From contig VWZX01010817.1 of the NCBI GenBank assembly GCA_013399015.1, positions 1,488,001 through 1,552,000 on the forward strand: a stretch of DNA of 64,000 bases, read 5' to 3'. Shown one piece after another: positions 15,084 through 27,100 of the stretch. The DNA comes from Galbula dea (taxonomy: Eukaryota; Chordata; Aves; Piciformes; Galbulidae). Each line of letters opens with the position of its first letter. Position 1 is the first letter of the stretch. A program made the position numbers and the translations under genes. Under the pieces are notes generated by a model that saw nothing but the letters and a program-made list of their open reading frames with translations, was not told the origin of the DNA and did no database searches.

Positions 15084-15510
15084 ACATGGGAAGAGTATAA
15101 GACTCTTGTCAGAGGCTGTAGGGAGGCAATTAGGAAAACTAAGGCCTCTCTGGAATTAAACCTTGCGAGGGAGGTCAAGGACAATAGGAAGGGCTTCTTC
15201 AAATACATTGCCCAAAAAACAAATACTAGAGGCAACGTAGACCCACTGCTGAATGAGAAGGGTGCCTTAGTGACAGATGATACAAAGAAGGTGGAGTTAC
15301 TGAATGCCTTCTTTGTCTATACTGTTAGAGACTGCCCTCAGGAGCCTTAGACCCCTGAGCCCCTGGATGATGTTAGGATAATGGAGGAGTTCTCCTTAGT
15401 TCAGGAGGACTGGGTTAGACAGCAGTTAAGCCACCTGGACATCCATAAATCCATGATGGGATGCACCCGTGGGTGTTGAGGAAGCTGGCAGAAGTCATTG
15501 CCAGGCACTC
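15084..15510 (+). mobile_element. CR1 LINE fragment, left part (ORF2 endonuclease-RT linker)
   Basis: Plus-strand translation gives typical CR1 ORF2 phrases: TWEEYKTLVRGCREAIRKTK, then a REVKDN-type block, PLLNEKGALVTDDT, and KVELLNAFF, then (after a TAG at 15348-15350) LDDVR and LSHLDIHKSM. The frame is broken by that stop and by a shift near 15455, where about 7 nt present in typical CR1 copies appear to be missing, so it is a dead copy. It continues after the nested SINE at 15667. CR1 is the main non-LTR retrotransposon of birds; ORF2 encodes endonuclease and reverse transcriptase. The 5' end is truncated, as usual for CR1. Confidence 0.9.
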
Positions 15511-15666
15511 TCCAGGTGGTGGTCTAGTGGTTAGGTTTCAACGCTCTCACCACCAGGGCCTGGGGATCAATTCCCAGTTAGGGAAGAATCCTGCTTTGGT
15601 GAGGGGGTTGGACTAGATTATCTCTCAAGGTCCCTTCCAACCCCTGACATTCTGTGATTCTGTGAT
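15511..15666 (+). mobile_element. Composite SINE: tRNA-Glu-like head with CR1-like 3' tail, nested in CR1
   Basis: Bases 15511-15586 resemble tRNA-Glu(CTC). An A box TGGTCTAGTGG lies at 15520-15530, the anticodon-loop-like CTCTCAC follows CAACG, and a B box GGATCAATTCC sits at 15564-15574, ending in a T-arm/acceptor-like CCCAGTTAGGGAA. The rest (about 15587-15666) is a CR1-type 3' end with GGTTGGACTAGATTATCTC, AAGGTCCCTTCCAACC and a terminal ATTCTGTGATTCTGTGAT. This is the design of a SINE transcribed by Pol III from its tRNA head and mobilised by CR1 reverse transcriptase through the shared tail. It interrupts the surrounding CR1, so it is younger. The tRNA cloverleaf is degraded, so it is not a working tRNA gene. 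Confidence 0.85.
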
Positions 15667-15828
15667 CTTTGGTAAGTTCTAGGGGACAGGAGAAGTGCCT
15701 GGGGATTGGAGGAAGGCAAACGTCACTCCAGTCTTCAAAAAGGGCAAGAAGGAGGAGCCGGGTAACTGTAGGCCGGTCAGCCTCACCTCCATCCCTGGAA
15801 AGGTGATGGAACACTTCATCCTTTCCTA
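15667..15828 (+). mobile_element. CR1 LINE fragment, right part (start of reverse transcriptase)
   Basis: Continuation of the CR1 split by the SINE. From 15704 to 15811 the frame is open and reads DWRKANVTPVFKKGKK, then a block ending NCRPVSLTSIPGKVME, the characteristic first RT motif of CR1 ORF2. Similarity stops near 15828, far short of the normal CR1 3' end. CR1 copies are usually 5'-truncated with an intact 3' end, so the missing 3' part points to a later deletion. Confidence 0.88.
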
Positions 15829-18800
15829 AAATGGATAGAGGCACATTTCAGCTCAAACAACATCTAGAGTCATTTGCCCCTGTTACCTTTGAAACAGAGT
15901 CAGGAAGGAAAAGCAACTTTTCCAACTCTTGAGGCAAATATTTATTTGCCAAAATCCTGAAGGAGCGGGAACGCTAATGGATCTCACTTCAGTTGATGTT
16001 GCAAGTACTGTGTCATATCCAACACAAGCAGTTTATGTCATTTGGTGGGGTTTCCATATTGCTTGCAATGACAGAAATTTCTATGTACCCTGGGATGGAA
16101 CTCACCAGCTGCCATTCTCACAGAAATGTTCCTGTTTATCCTCTAGGGCATTTTTAAGTTCTTATATCACGTCTGTGCTGGATGCAGCCCATGCCCTGGC
16201 ACAACTGCCCAGCCATGCACTGGCTGGTGCCGTGGTGCAAGGTCACCAGGAGCAGACCGGCAGCTCTGCCACACCACCACACTGCACCATGCCAATTGCT
16301 AACATGCTGTCTGTCGAGTTTGCCAAATGTAATCTTCCTTATTTTGCATTGTAGTTCCCTATAAACTGACTTTTCTCCCCCTCTGTTTTAGCAGTTCTGG
16401 CTGAGCTTTGGCTTCCCTAGCTTTTTACTTCCTTTCAACAACACTGCTTCAAGTTATGACTATAGTCAGTGGTGGTTTAACATTTGTTTTCTGTGGTATC
16501 CCTAGGCTTGCTGTGCATTCTTTTATGAGCATGACTATGATTCTATGCAGTGATTTTCTTGACTTAAAAAAGGCTCAGCTTTATTTAAGGAATCTCTGTA
16601 TTCTATCTTTAAACCCATGGATTCTCGTGTTTCCTCAACATTTTTAGAATAGTTTATTATCACCATTTGTATAGTTTTAGTTATATTCAAGGTATTTCTA
16701 TACAGACCAAGTAGCTGCTGCCATTTGTTTTGTTCACTTTTCCTTACCTTACCCCCCTTGATACTCACTCCTGCACCACCAGCCCCACAAATATTTAGTT
16801 TTCATCTTCATTTTTAGTAGATCTGGTAGCTTCCATTTACAGTTGAAAACACTATTTAAATCTTATCTCCTCAAACTTCTCCATAATTTTTAGGCTGGGG
16901 AAGGATTTACAAGTTAAAATGCTTAAATGAGTCTCCACAACAGTATAATAATAATAAAAGTATAAATAAGCCAAAAAAAAAGAAAAATTCTCTCTGTTGA
17001 CCTGAGCAGGAGGTTTACCAAAGTGATGTTGTGTGCTCCCTCTCCCCAGCACTGCAATTCTTTGCTTCTGCTCACCTGCAACTAAGGATGGCTGAGATAC
17101 AAATAAGGTAGCACATGACCTATCTTTAATAATAGGAAACTGCCACAAAACCATTTTCTACTCCTCTGAGAGCAGCACAGTAATGGAAAAGGGAGTGACC
17201 AAAACAAGTCCACCATATATAACACCAATACTGCTGCAGTGTAGTTCAGGCTCTCTTCACCATATCAGAACTTGATGTCCTGTGCATGGGTTCAAAATGA
17301 AGTAGCTAAATTTCCTGCAGCTCTTGGAGGTACAAAGGTAACTCAGAGACCACTCAGGGCACTACAGTTCAATACTGACAAAATAAACCCACTTATTTTT
17401 TCATCCCATCTAAAGCCATAATGTTAGTGTCCTCCTTCTAAAAAGCCCTCAAGAAAATGCTCTTCACTTACATATGACATTTTACTGGAAAGCAGAAGTA
17501 GGATATAGCTCTTCTTTCTAATGCAACTGGCCCTACCTGTGATAAATCAAGAAACACCAGGAAAATTCATCACAGAAATAAGATACTGTCCCTTATTATA
17601 ACAAACATGTTCCCAGATATTATATTTAGTGTTACAATTTATCATTTACTTTGGAATCCTCCCATATTTCATGAGAGGAATTCTTCTTTTACAATACCAT
17701 TATTAGATATAATTAACACTCTTAATGCTAGGTCGGAGACAAGAGAAAGGCGGAGAGGAAGAAATGCTTTGCTCAGCACAGACCAGGGAGTGAGAACTTG
17801 CAAGCTTCCTTGTGCATTTTGTACTGCTCAGCGTCATCTCCTTGTCAGATGATTTTACACCTGCAGATATGAAAAATGTCTATTCAAATCCTGCACTGGT
17901 CCTAAGCTCTGATTTGACAACACTTAAAGCTGAGGTAATTTATTTATATAGAGAGCACTCTTTGATGCCCTGTGGAAGATACTCAGTTCCTTTCTGGCCT
18001 TATCCTGTAACAGAAAAGAAAGGACAATTCATCTACCAGACTAATTTTTTATTCATAACTCTCTAATAAGACACCAATAGAAAAGTCTGTATCAGGTGAG
18101 ACAATGGCTATTGTTATGAAAAGACCCATGGGAAAACAGGGGTTCATTTCACAAGTTGCTCAATCTGGTGATTACAGAGGTGGTAGGGGGTTGAATTCAC
18201 ACTGAAGATCCTGCAAGTTAATTCAGCTCTTGGGCCTTTTAAAGAGGCGGAAAAATCTGAAACCAGAAAAGCCTGAAATTAATTTTCTAAATATATCTGA
18301 GAGCTGTGCATAGAATTATAATTTCCAGAGAGTTTGGGAGTTTCAACATTTTGCTTTATTCCAGTTTGGAAATGTTGGGAGCTTTCAGTGGTCCAGGAGG
18401 CTAGAGCCCCAGACATGCTGTTATTCAGTTTTTGAATCTGTGTCTCACTCTCAACCCATTGATGGAGTGAGAAGACCTAGCAAAAGAGATGACTGGGAAG
18501 CCTTGGAACTGGTGCCTCCAAGGAGTTCTCTCTTCATTATTTTGGGGTCTGCTTTGAAGTGCTGGCTCCTGCAATTCCATTTTATTTGACAATCACTGAC
18601 CATCAGTGTCACAAGCACCTTTGAGAAACTTAATTGTTCTTGACAAAGCCTCTAACAGCACCATCAAATGCAAACTACGAACGCTCTCCCAGCAAATGCA
18701 GCCACTTTTCACTGCTCTCCTCATGGTCAGATCACTAGCCAAAACAGCAAGCACTTTGCTTTTGTTCTTCCTTTTCAAAGAGAAGTTGCAAATGCAAGTA

Positions 18801-20498
18801 AAAGTGTGAGGCTTAACTGGATTAATCAGGTCAAGAACAGTAGGAATAACCAAAATACAGACAGCTGAAACATGTTTGTTTGCCTTGGCCAAAGAGTAAG
18901 TGCAAGGCTAAGGGACATCCTAAGGCAGAAGGGGGACACCAAGCCCAGACTATGGCCTCAGGTACAGATGAGGCACCTGTGGTGAGCTTGGTCTGATTTT
19001 CCTCTTTTGCACCACAGCAAGCAATCCTGTTAGTGCCCATTTATGTTTAATTCACCCCCATCTGCCATACTTCCAGGAACCCTATTTAAGAAGGGTCAGG
19101 TGAAGGGTGGTCAAACAGGGCTCTGAGCACCTTCTCTGGATTTACAGTGAGACATTTCACTCTCATGAAAGCCACTGTAAAGTCACTCTTCAATATACAT
19201 CATCTTTGTTCTTTTTCCTTCAGAAATTAGCATGCACCAAGTGACTAAGTCTGTTAGAGAAAATTGACCCTGGAGTCATTTAGCTACAGTTTTGCCAAAG
19301 CCCAGAGGTATTTATTATTCTTATAAGCAATGAGGCATATGGTTGACTTTTCCAAAAGCCATTTCAAAAGGAAAGTAAATGACCGTAACTTGAAACGGAA
19401 ACAAGAGATATTTAAGAACTTTTAGTCCAAATCTGGGCAGGAATAATTCATCACAAAGCTATACAAAAATGTAAAAAAATGTGATGAAATGCTCTATGTC
19501 TGCCTCAGGATTAACACTTAAGATACCACATGCTGTGGGTCCTTCAAAGGTGCTACTACTCTATCCATACTGCACAAATGTGGAAATAGTCAGTGTCAAC
19601 AGATGAGCAAGTGTTTATCAAGTGGCTTTTATACCTGTGCTCCAAAAGTTAAATGTAGATGCTCTAGCAAAACTAGAGGAGAGCTCTTTATTTAAGAAGA
19701 GTCCAAGGCCTAACATGAAAGCCTAGAGAAATTTCAGTATGAGTGGAGTGAAGTTTGTGAGTCATATATGAATCTGAAGGAGGTTGGATTATTCAGAGGG
19801 TTTCCAAATTTTCCCCCCTTCTTCCCGGTTTACCAGAGTTCAAATGCTGTCTGTAAAGTGCTAAAATGGTGCTTCAGCAACACTACAAAGCTGTCAGCAC
19901 AAACCAAAAGATTTTCCTTGATAAGAAGTTAACCAGAGTCAAACATCACTGGTAACCAAATAGCAAGAGTTAGCAAAAGCAAAAGAAAGATCAAAGTTGC
20001 CTTATCCTCAGCCTCAAACATGAACAACGTCTCTGTATCTGATAACCTTTGATTCCTCAATCAAGAACTTCAGAGCTGAACACAAGAATGAGATAACCTG
20101 TTAAACAAAACAACAACCAAAAAAAAAAAGAAAAAAAACCCTATTTTTTTCAATACTGTTTTGATTACTAATCTATGTTCTAGAAGTCAAGGAAGGCCAA
20201 AGTTACCTTCAAGAGAGAGTAAGAAACCTAAAGAGTACAATGCAACATTGGTCCTCAAAATAAAACTCAGTATATTTAAAGGACAAAATCATTTAATAAT
20301 TCGATGAGTATGGGCATCAGTGAACTTTACTGTCAGTGTTTAGGAAAGAGTAAAAATTTTTTTGTCTTTGGTAGAAGAAAAATTATTAACCTCAAAAAAA
20401 ACTAATGCTAAGTTTTTATATCTACAAATAATAAAAGATGTTCTTCACATAGGCAGCTAACTGAGTATGATGTATGTCAGGAACTGCTGAGCCAGAGT
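15829..20498. other. Intergenic DNA, no gene recognised
   Basis: No family resemblance in any frame. A 141-codon frame at 15929-16354 and a few of 80-100 codons near 17-19 kb look random in composition. A short GC-richer patch lies around 16160-16310. Confidence 0.75.
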
Positions 20499-20722
20499 AG
20501 GTTTAGATTAGATATTAGGAAGAATTTCTTTACTGAAAGAGTGGTTAGATATTGGAATAGGCTGCCCAGGGAGGTGGTGGAGTCACCATCCCTGGAGGTT
20601 TTTAAGAAGAGGATAGATGTGTTTCTTCAGGGAATGATTTAGGGGTAAGAGTAGTGTAGGGCTATCAGTTGCACTAGATGATCTTGAGGGTCCTTACCAA
20701 CCGTAATGATTCTGTGATTCTG
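20499..20722 (+). mobile_element. CR1 LINE 3' end
   Basis: Contains the usual CR1 3' landmarks in order: GATATTAGGAAGAATTTCTT, GGCTGCCCAGGGAGGTGGTGG, CATCCCTGGAGG, a GATGATCTTGAGGGTCC core, and a terminal TGATTCTGTGATTCTG. It is a short 5'-truncated copy with an intact 3' tail. Confidence 0.85.
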
Positions 20723-23700
20723 CTGCTGCCAAATATAAAGGCTATTTACCTGGAATTTAAACAGCCCTAGTTAAAAAAAGAAAGAGGGATAATAACTGGA
20801 CAAGAGATGTGCACAAAAATAATGAAGCTTTAAATAACTAAAGTAACTTACTTAAATAACTTAAGTATCCTACTGCACTGAGGAAAATCCAGAGCCCTAT
20901 TTCACTCTGTGAAGGTGTTCTCCATTTAATGAGAATCCATTCTCTTTAAATTTAAATCCATTTACTGCAGAGGAAAGAGGGGTTTTCTACTAATGTTTCT
21001 TGTCTCTACATTCACAGCAGGACACTATTGCTTCCCCATGTTTAGTTAAAATTTCAACCATTAGAAAAACAAAGTTGAAAGAACTGAAGAGGGCAGCAGA
21101 CACTGGCTATCAGGGTTATCATCCTGCTCCTGGAAAAAGCACTCTTAAAACTATATATCAAACTATTGTACCTCTTACAGTCACCCTTCTGAACCACAGA
21201 TACTCCCAGGATGCCATAACACTTTCCTCCTACCCACATCCCCCTGCTCTAATCCCAGCCTCCCAAGGACACCTCCTGGTCCTTGGGCTTGCAAGCACCA
21301 AGATAGCCCCAGACTGGACACTTGCAGGCACCTTACCACACTTTTAAATACCATCTCATAGGAGCAAAGCAAGAGATGGAGGAGGTACTGTCAGTCCCTT
21401 GGTATCCCTCAAATATCTTTGTAGGCCTTTACAATTACATACATTTACATGGTTTCTTCAGTAAGAAAAAGCAAACTTTCTCTGCTTGCCCTCTAGAACT
21501 CACTGCTCTTCGAAGACATGGAGAATCCTGCACAGTATGTGACTTTGGCCTGGTTACTTTCCACAGCAAAAAGAAGTTGGTCCTTCCTGGGCCTTTGCAA
21601 GTTTGGCCATCTAGCAGTTCAGGTTCACATTACCTATCTCCCTCACACACATCTCCAATACATGGTCAATGCTCTGCCCAGACTTTGGGTTCACTTACAT
21701 TTCCTAGGACATACAGCTTCAAGGAGCAACATGTTCTTTCTTTTCTTACTGAGACGTTATTAAACATTTCATTTAGCAATTCCTAGTTAAACTTAATGCT
21801 CCAAATCTAATATATTCCAAAGCTTCTTGTTTTCTTGCCCATATTGCTGAAAGGTGCAGATTCTCAATTAATGGTAGATGATTTGGTTTCAGCTCATGGA
21901 CTTTAAGCCATCTCATTCGTATCTTCTGCGGTCCTTTCTATCTGGTAGGGTTCAGATGGCTTCACAGTAACTTCACCTTTTTTTACTAATTATTATGCTT
22001 TGTTCTCAGCACAGCAAGTCACAAGGCAGTGACAGAACATACATGGGACAGCCAACTTCATTCCCTTATTTCCACCACTCTGTTTGCATAACCCATTTCT
22101 TCTCACAGGTGTCAAAACATTTCCATATCTCTCCTTACACCAAACTGGGTTAAAAGAGAAACATCTCAAAGGAGCAAACAGAATCTGAAGAAAAACATTC
22201 AGTGCATTCAAAACACTTTGTTTTCTTTTCAGCTTCCCAGTCGCAAGTTCACTTACATTTCAAAATGGAAAGCTCTCGAGGTCCAAATGTTCCCTCTCCA
22301 TGTGTTAGAATTAAAATAAAATTCACTACAGTGTGAAAAACTAAATGAAATGCAGTGCAAAGTGTATGGCTGGTGACACAACAAAATGGAAAATTAAATT
22401 TGAGAAGATCATAAGCTGGTATCAGTTTTAGTAGTGCTGCTGAAAAGAGGGGTAGGTAAGATAAGTTTGTGGAACATCAAGACTTTTCATTCACTACCAA
22501 ATAAAATTATTACCTGGCATGCAGCTGACAGCCATGGAAGTGAAATTTTAGGAGTGTGTCCCTTTAACAGAGCAACAAACTCATCTGGTTAACTAATGGC
22601 ACGACAAAAGGCAAATTGTTTCTAATGCTCTGGTGCAGAGCTGTCAGAGGAAAGAAAAAAAGCGTAAAACTCAGTATCAGTAATGTAACCCCCCCTATTC
22701 CTCAGCACAGAACAAGGGACTCTCAGAAGGCACTTTTCCTAAATGTCAAAGCTATTAAAATACTAGATACAGCTAAGTATAAAGACAGCCAGGTTAGTCA
22801 GGTGGCCACTCTACACTCTGCCTTGTAATGTTTCTCTTAATCCTGTCATTTACAGCGTTTTCAACCACACTGTTTGGAAGAAGAGGGAAAAAAAAAATAG
22901 AAGAAAACCATGAAAAGCAAGAAATGCCTTACAGCTATTTCTATCACACAATGAATATTGATTGCTTTCTGATTTTGATAGATATTTGTCGGAGTCCTGT
23001 CAGTTCAAGATTGATTTCTCTGCTTCTGGGAATGGTAGGTTATCAATATAAATGCTACCATCAGTGTATTTTCACAATCTTTTCTGACATTTCTGCTCCA
23101 GTGGCAAATTAGTACAATGTTGACTATTTCCTCACCTGAAACAGCTACCAATGCAGAAGGAGTTTTGTTCTTATTCCCCTCCCTCTGGTACAAAAGACAC
23201 ACCTACTCCAGCTGCAAAGCACCATCTTTGCATTATTACTGAACACTACAGAAGAGTTAACCAAAAAGCCTAAAAAAAAAAAAAGAGAAATATAACTTTC
23301 TGATGCTTCTATTTCAGCAGGTGTTTCCTCTTTTTCTCTCTCCAGGTAGCAATTCAGTGTGCATGCAAATTGTACCTTCATCATACCTCCTGTGAAAGCA
23401 CAGGGAATTCAGTGAGCCTTAAGGCTTATGTTGCATTACTGCACTTCACAAGTACATCACACAAAGCAGCAGCATCAGACAGGTGCAGCCCTCCTGCTCC
23501 TCCAAGGCTGATGACATTCCCTGGTGCAGTCTTTTTAGCCAACTTGTTACTCCAGCTTTAATTTCATTGAAGCTTTGAAATAAACAAATAAAAGGATCTG
23601 CAGCTCACCAAACAGATCAGATATGGCTCTTAAATTACTGACCTGTCCACAAGAGATCTTCCCTCCTCACCTATCCATAAATGTGGCATCCAGATTTTGG

Positions 23701-23865
23701 TCATCCTATGCCCATTATGAGAGGAGAAAGCATGCTGAAGGAGTGAAAGAGTTCACCCACGCATGAAGCAAATCCAATGCAGCTCCCTGAGGCTGAGGCA
23801 GGTTTATTTACAGCCCTTTTGTCAGCTCCCTACCAACTGACAAGCATACCATAAGGGCTAGTTGG

Positions 23866-23915
23866 AGACCCATTGAAGTCATTGGGCTTTGGAGTAGGCC
23901 TTTAATTCCAGCTGT
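23866..23915 (+). repeat. Possible ancient amniote retroposon remnant
   Basis: The sequence GACCCATTGAAGTCATTGGG followed by CTTTGGAGTAGGCC closely resembles a short motif repeated in many bird and reptile genomes (CCATTGAAGTCAATGG next to GGCTTTGGATCAGGCC). The family name is not certain to me. Confidence 0.5.
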
Positions 23916-24090
23916 CACGGTTTACCTGTGGCTTCCCTACATACAGTGAAGTGCCTCACAAATATCACATCCCACAGTACCAAAAGCCTCAGACTCTCAA
24001 TCAAACTGGGCTTTGATTCATCTCTCAAGAGCTAAAGGATTTAGTATCTCTGTTGAGATCCTCTGAAATACAGCAGGTCAGAAACCTATT

Positions 24091-24110
24091 TAAATAAATA
24101 AATAAATAAA
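24091..24110. repeat. (TAAA)5 microsatellite
   Basis: Five perfect TAAA units. Confidence 0.9.
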
Positions 24111-27100
24111 CCAAAATCAGAAGAAGTTGCTGTTCTTTCTCTTTTCAAACTGAGGACTTACTGAAGCAGAAGCTTTCTATAAGAAAATACCAGTTGGAGA
24201 ACAAGGTATTTCTCAGGACAGCATTTCTCAATAAAGACTAGGGTCACTACTGAACTAGACACGACTGGAAAAAAACCAACATGGCATGTAGTTGAGTAGA
24301 AACATGACCTAAACCCCAACCTGCTTGCCAAAAACACACCTGCTAATAACATGTCATCCCTATCCCTGGGTTGCTCTAAATTCCTGTGCTGGTTCTGGAG
24401 ATCTCCTCCAGAACAGTCACGTGCCCAGTTTTAATTTCAGTGAGATCAAACAAACAAGTGTTGAGAAGTCTGTATATTTCTGTTGCTTCAGTAGAATTTT
24501 GTTTCCAAGGCCAGCTCTAAACTTCTGCCTTTTCATCTGCCTCCTGCAGAGGCTCCCAGATGCCACCAGCCAGCTCTGCCCTGTTTGCTGCTGCAGACAC
24601 ATGCTGCAGTGTGGTGAACAACACATTAGTATTTCACCGGATGTTAGTGGGACTAGCAGCAATAATATCCTTGGTGTGGCTAACAGCAACTCACAAAATC
24701 TTTGATAAAACCTTGCTCAGTTCTGTGAAGCACAAGTTTGCTGTAAATCTCTGTAATAGATAGAAAAGTAGCCTGAGCCAACTTAGATAACGTAGAGTTT
24801 GCTGCCAGCCTTGGATATAGACTGAGCTGAAGCTGTACATAACACTAAGCCACAATCCCAAGTTACACACCATCTCCTAAGCTTTACTGCCAACATGTAA
24901 TCACAAATTATCTACCCTGTGTTCAGTAAGGAGCAGTTGCTTGCACATAGGAGGCTTATTTGAAATGTTAGTGGGGCTGCGTAAGCAGCACTCCTAGTAC
25001 AGTTTATGGTGCAGAGACCTCCACTCCTGAGAACTAATTTGGCAGGAGCTATGGCATTACAAGGTTAGGCACAAATTCAATTTTGTTGAACTCCTGGCCC
25101 ATCAAACATACATTTACAACAGATAAGTATGTACAACATAAACAAGTCGGAGGGGTTACCAGGATTGCCCACACTCTCGTCTGCTGCTGCCAATGTCAGA
25201 AGCACTCGCTCCTGTAGAGTGATAGCAACACAGCACCTATAAATCACATACACTCAATGTACAAATGCATGCACTAAGAAATGCTAAATACGTGTATTAA
25301 AATGTTTCAACACCTGTTCCTTCCTCCTCCTTGCCAAAAGGAAAACACTGAGCACCTGTGTGTGAACAGCATCACAAGGTCAGCCACTATCAGGTCTAGC
25401 TCAGCTCTGCGGCTCACAAACTGATTTCAGCATGTGAATCTCTTTCAAGTGAAGCCCTGAACATGTTAATTTATCCCTGCTGGACTTCCAAAACACTGGA
25501 GGCCTGCTTACTTCAGAAAGACAGAAGTCTTCTGCATCTAGTTTATGCTATCTGGAAGACATGGTAGGTTGGAGAGCCCTGTGCCAGTGCTTGGCAAATG
25601 ATTGCTTTTTGCACCAAGCCACAGGATTATTCCTCTCTAGGATGGAGAGGAAACACCAGAGGCAGCTAATAGCACAGGAAGTTAGTCTCAAACTAGAAAG
25701 ATTGAGTGGTGGTGGTGGTTGGGGTTTTTTTAATTGTTGGGTTTGTTGTTTTTGGTTTTTTTTAACCTGGAGTACTTGATAATGTTGTAATGGATTGGAA
25801 CAAAAATTAACACAACCCAGTTAAGCATCTCCTATGTATTTGGGGAGTCTTTGAGTATCTCTGTAGAAAGTGATAGAAGTCCCTTAAGACCCCTGTTCTG
25901 AAAGCTAGAGGGTTTTTTTTCTTCTATAAAATGATATAAAATAAATGGCCACACATCCACACCCACTTATCCTTTATTTAACAAATTATGCCTCATTTAT
26001 TAATATGCTACTGTAGCGAGGTTTGTCTAGTGAAGCATTAATATAACATTTCTCAGATGAAGTTCTTGTTCTGCTTGATCTATTTTGTAAATGTTTGCTA
26101 ATCTATCTTGATATACTCCTGTCTGTCAAAAGCAGCTATCTACTTCATGCTTCTGCAAGAAAAGGCAGACAGTAGCACTGAGAGGTACCTTCCTGGGACA
26201 CCATAGCATTTCTTTCTTAATTATAGATAAGATCAGTTTCCCTGGTTTTGAAGCTGATGTGAGACATGAATAATTAGAAGCAATATGCAGTATTTATGGT
26301 CAGCATTTAACAGTATCAAGAAATAGCAATGCTTAACACAGACTAGAACTGTCTTTGATCTTTCTTTCCTGCACTAAGGTTGAATAGAAGCTTTTCACCA
26401 AGGATTAGTACTGAAAAATTACAGCACAACTTGCGTGGAAGCAGATGGCTTCATTTATGAAATTTCTTTCTGCTGTACATACCTTTATGGGCTAGGTTTT
26501 CTGAGGGTAATTTTCCCCTTAATAATTTTGGATTTTTCAGTTTTGGTTAATTTTATTTCTTTTCCTGCTTACTAAAAAGGAATGGTGTCAAATTTGATAT
26601 CCACATATCATTCACCATCTACACTTTAAGAGAGAAAAACTTCACTGAATTCCCTCTGTGAGCTTTGCTGTAGTTTTCCCAAGATGCTGACTGCCCATAT
26701 ACACTGTTTTCTCAGCAAAATCACAAAAAGTTGGGGTTTCCTTTTTCTGCAAAGTTTTTAAAAACCATGACAAGCCTCAAAATTCTTCCAAATTACCAAA
26801 TCTCTACCATAACTCACTACTGCAAGACTATTGCCGAATAATAGACCACAAGAATAGCTGTGTAGTCATACATGATGCTCCTGACAAAGCTCCACATTCA
26901 AAACTGGTAGATGACGTAATATTCATTGTAGTTTGGGAAGCTTCTAGAGCAGATACTGTTTCTAGCAGGTGACCCACAGCACACCAGCTGTGCAACTAGT
27001 CCCACAAACTCTGATAGGAGGGATTTGTTCCTGACCAGGCAACCTACCTTCAAAAAAATGCAGCAATGACTAAGGAAAACAGGAAAAAAAATAGAGGAAT

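Noticed and set aside
15511..15586. Functional tRNA-Glu gene
   Set aside because: The A and B boxes are recognisable, but the acceptor and anticodon stems no longer pair properly, and the segment runs straight into a CR1 tail, so it is a SINE head.
21322..21786. 154-codon plus-strand frame
   Set aside because: It starts at a non-ATG codon, is low in complexity and has no domain; the neighbouring 115-codon frame is equally unremarkable. Chance openness in a slightly GC-richer patch.
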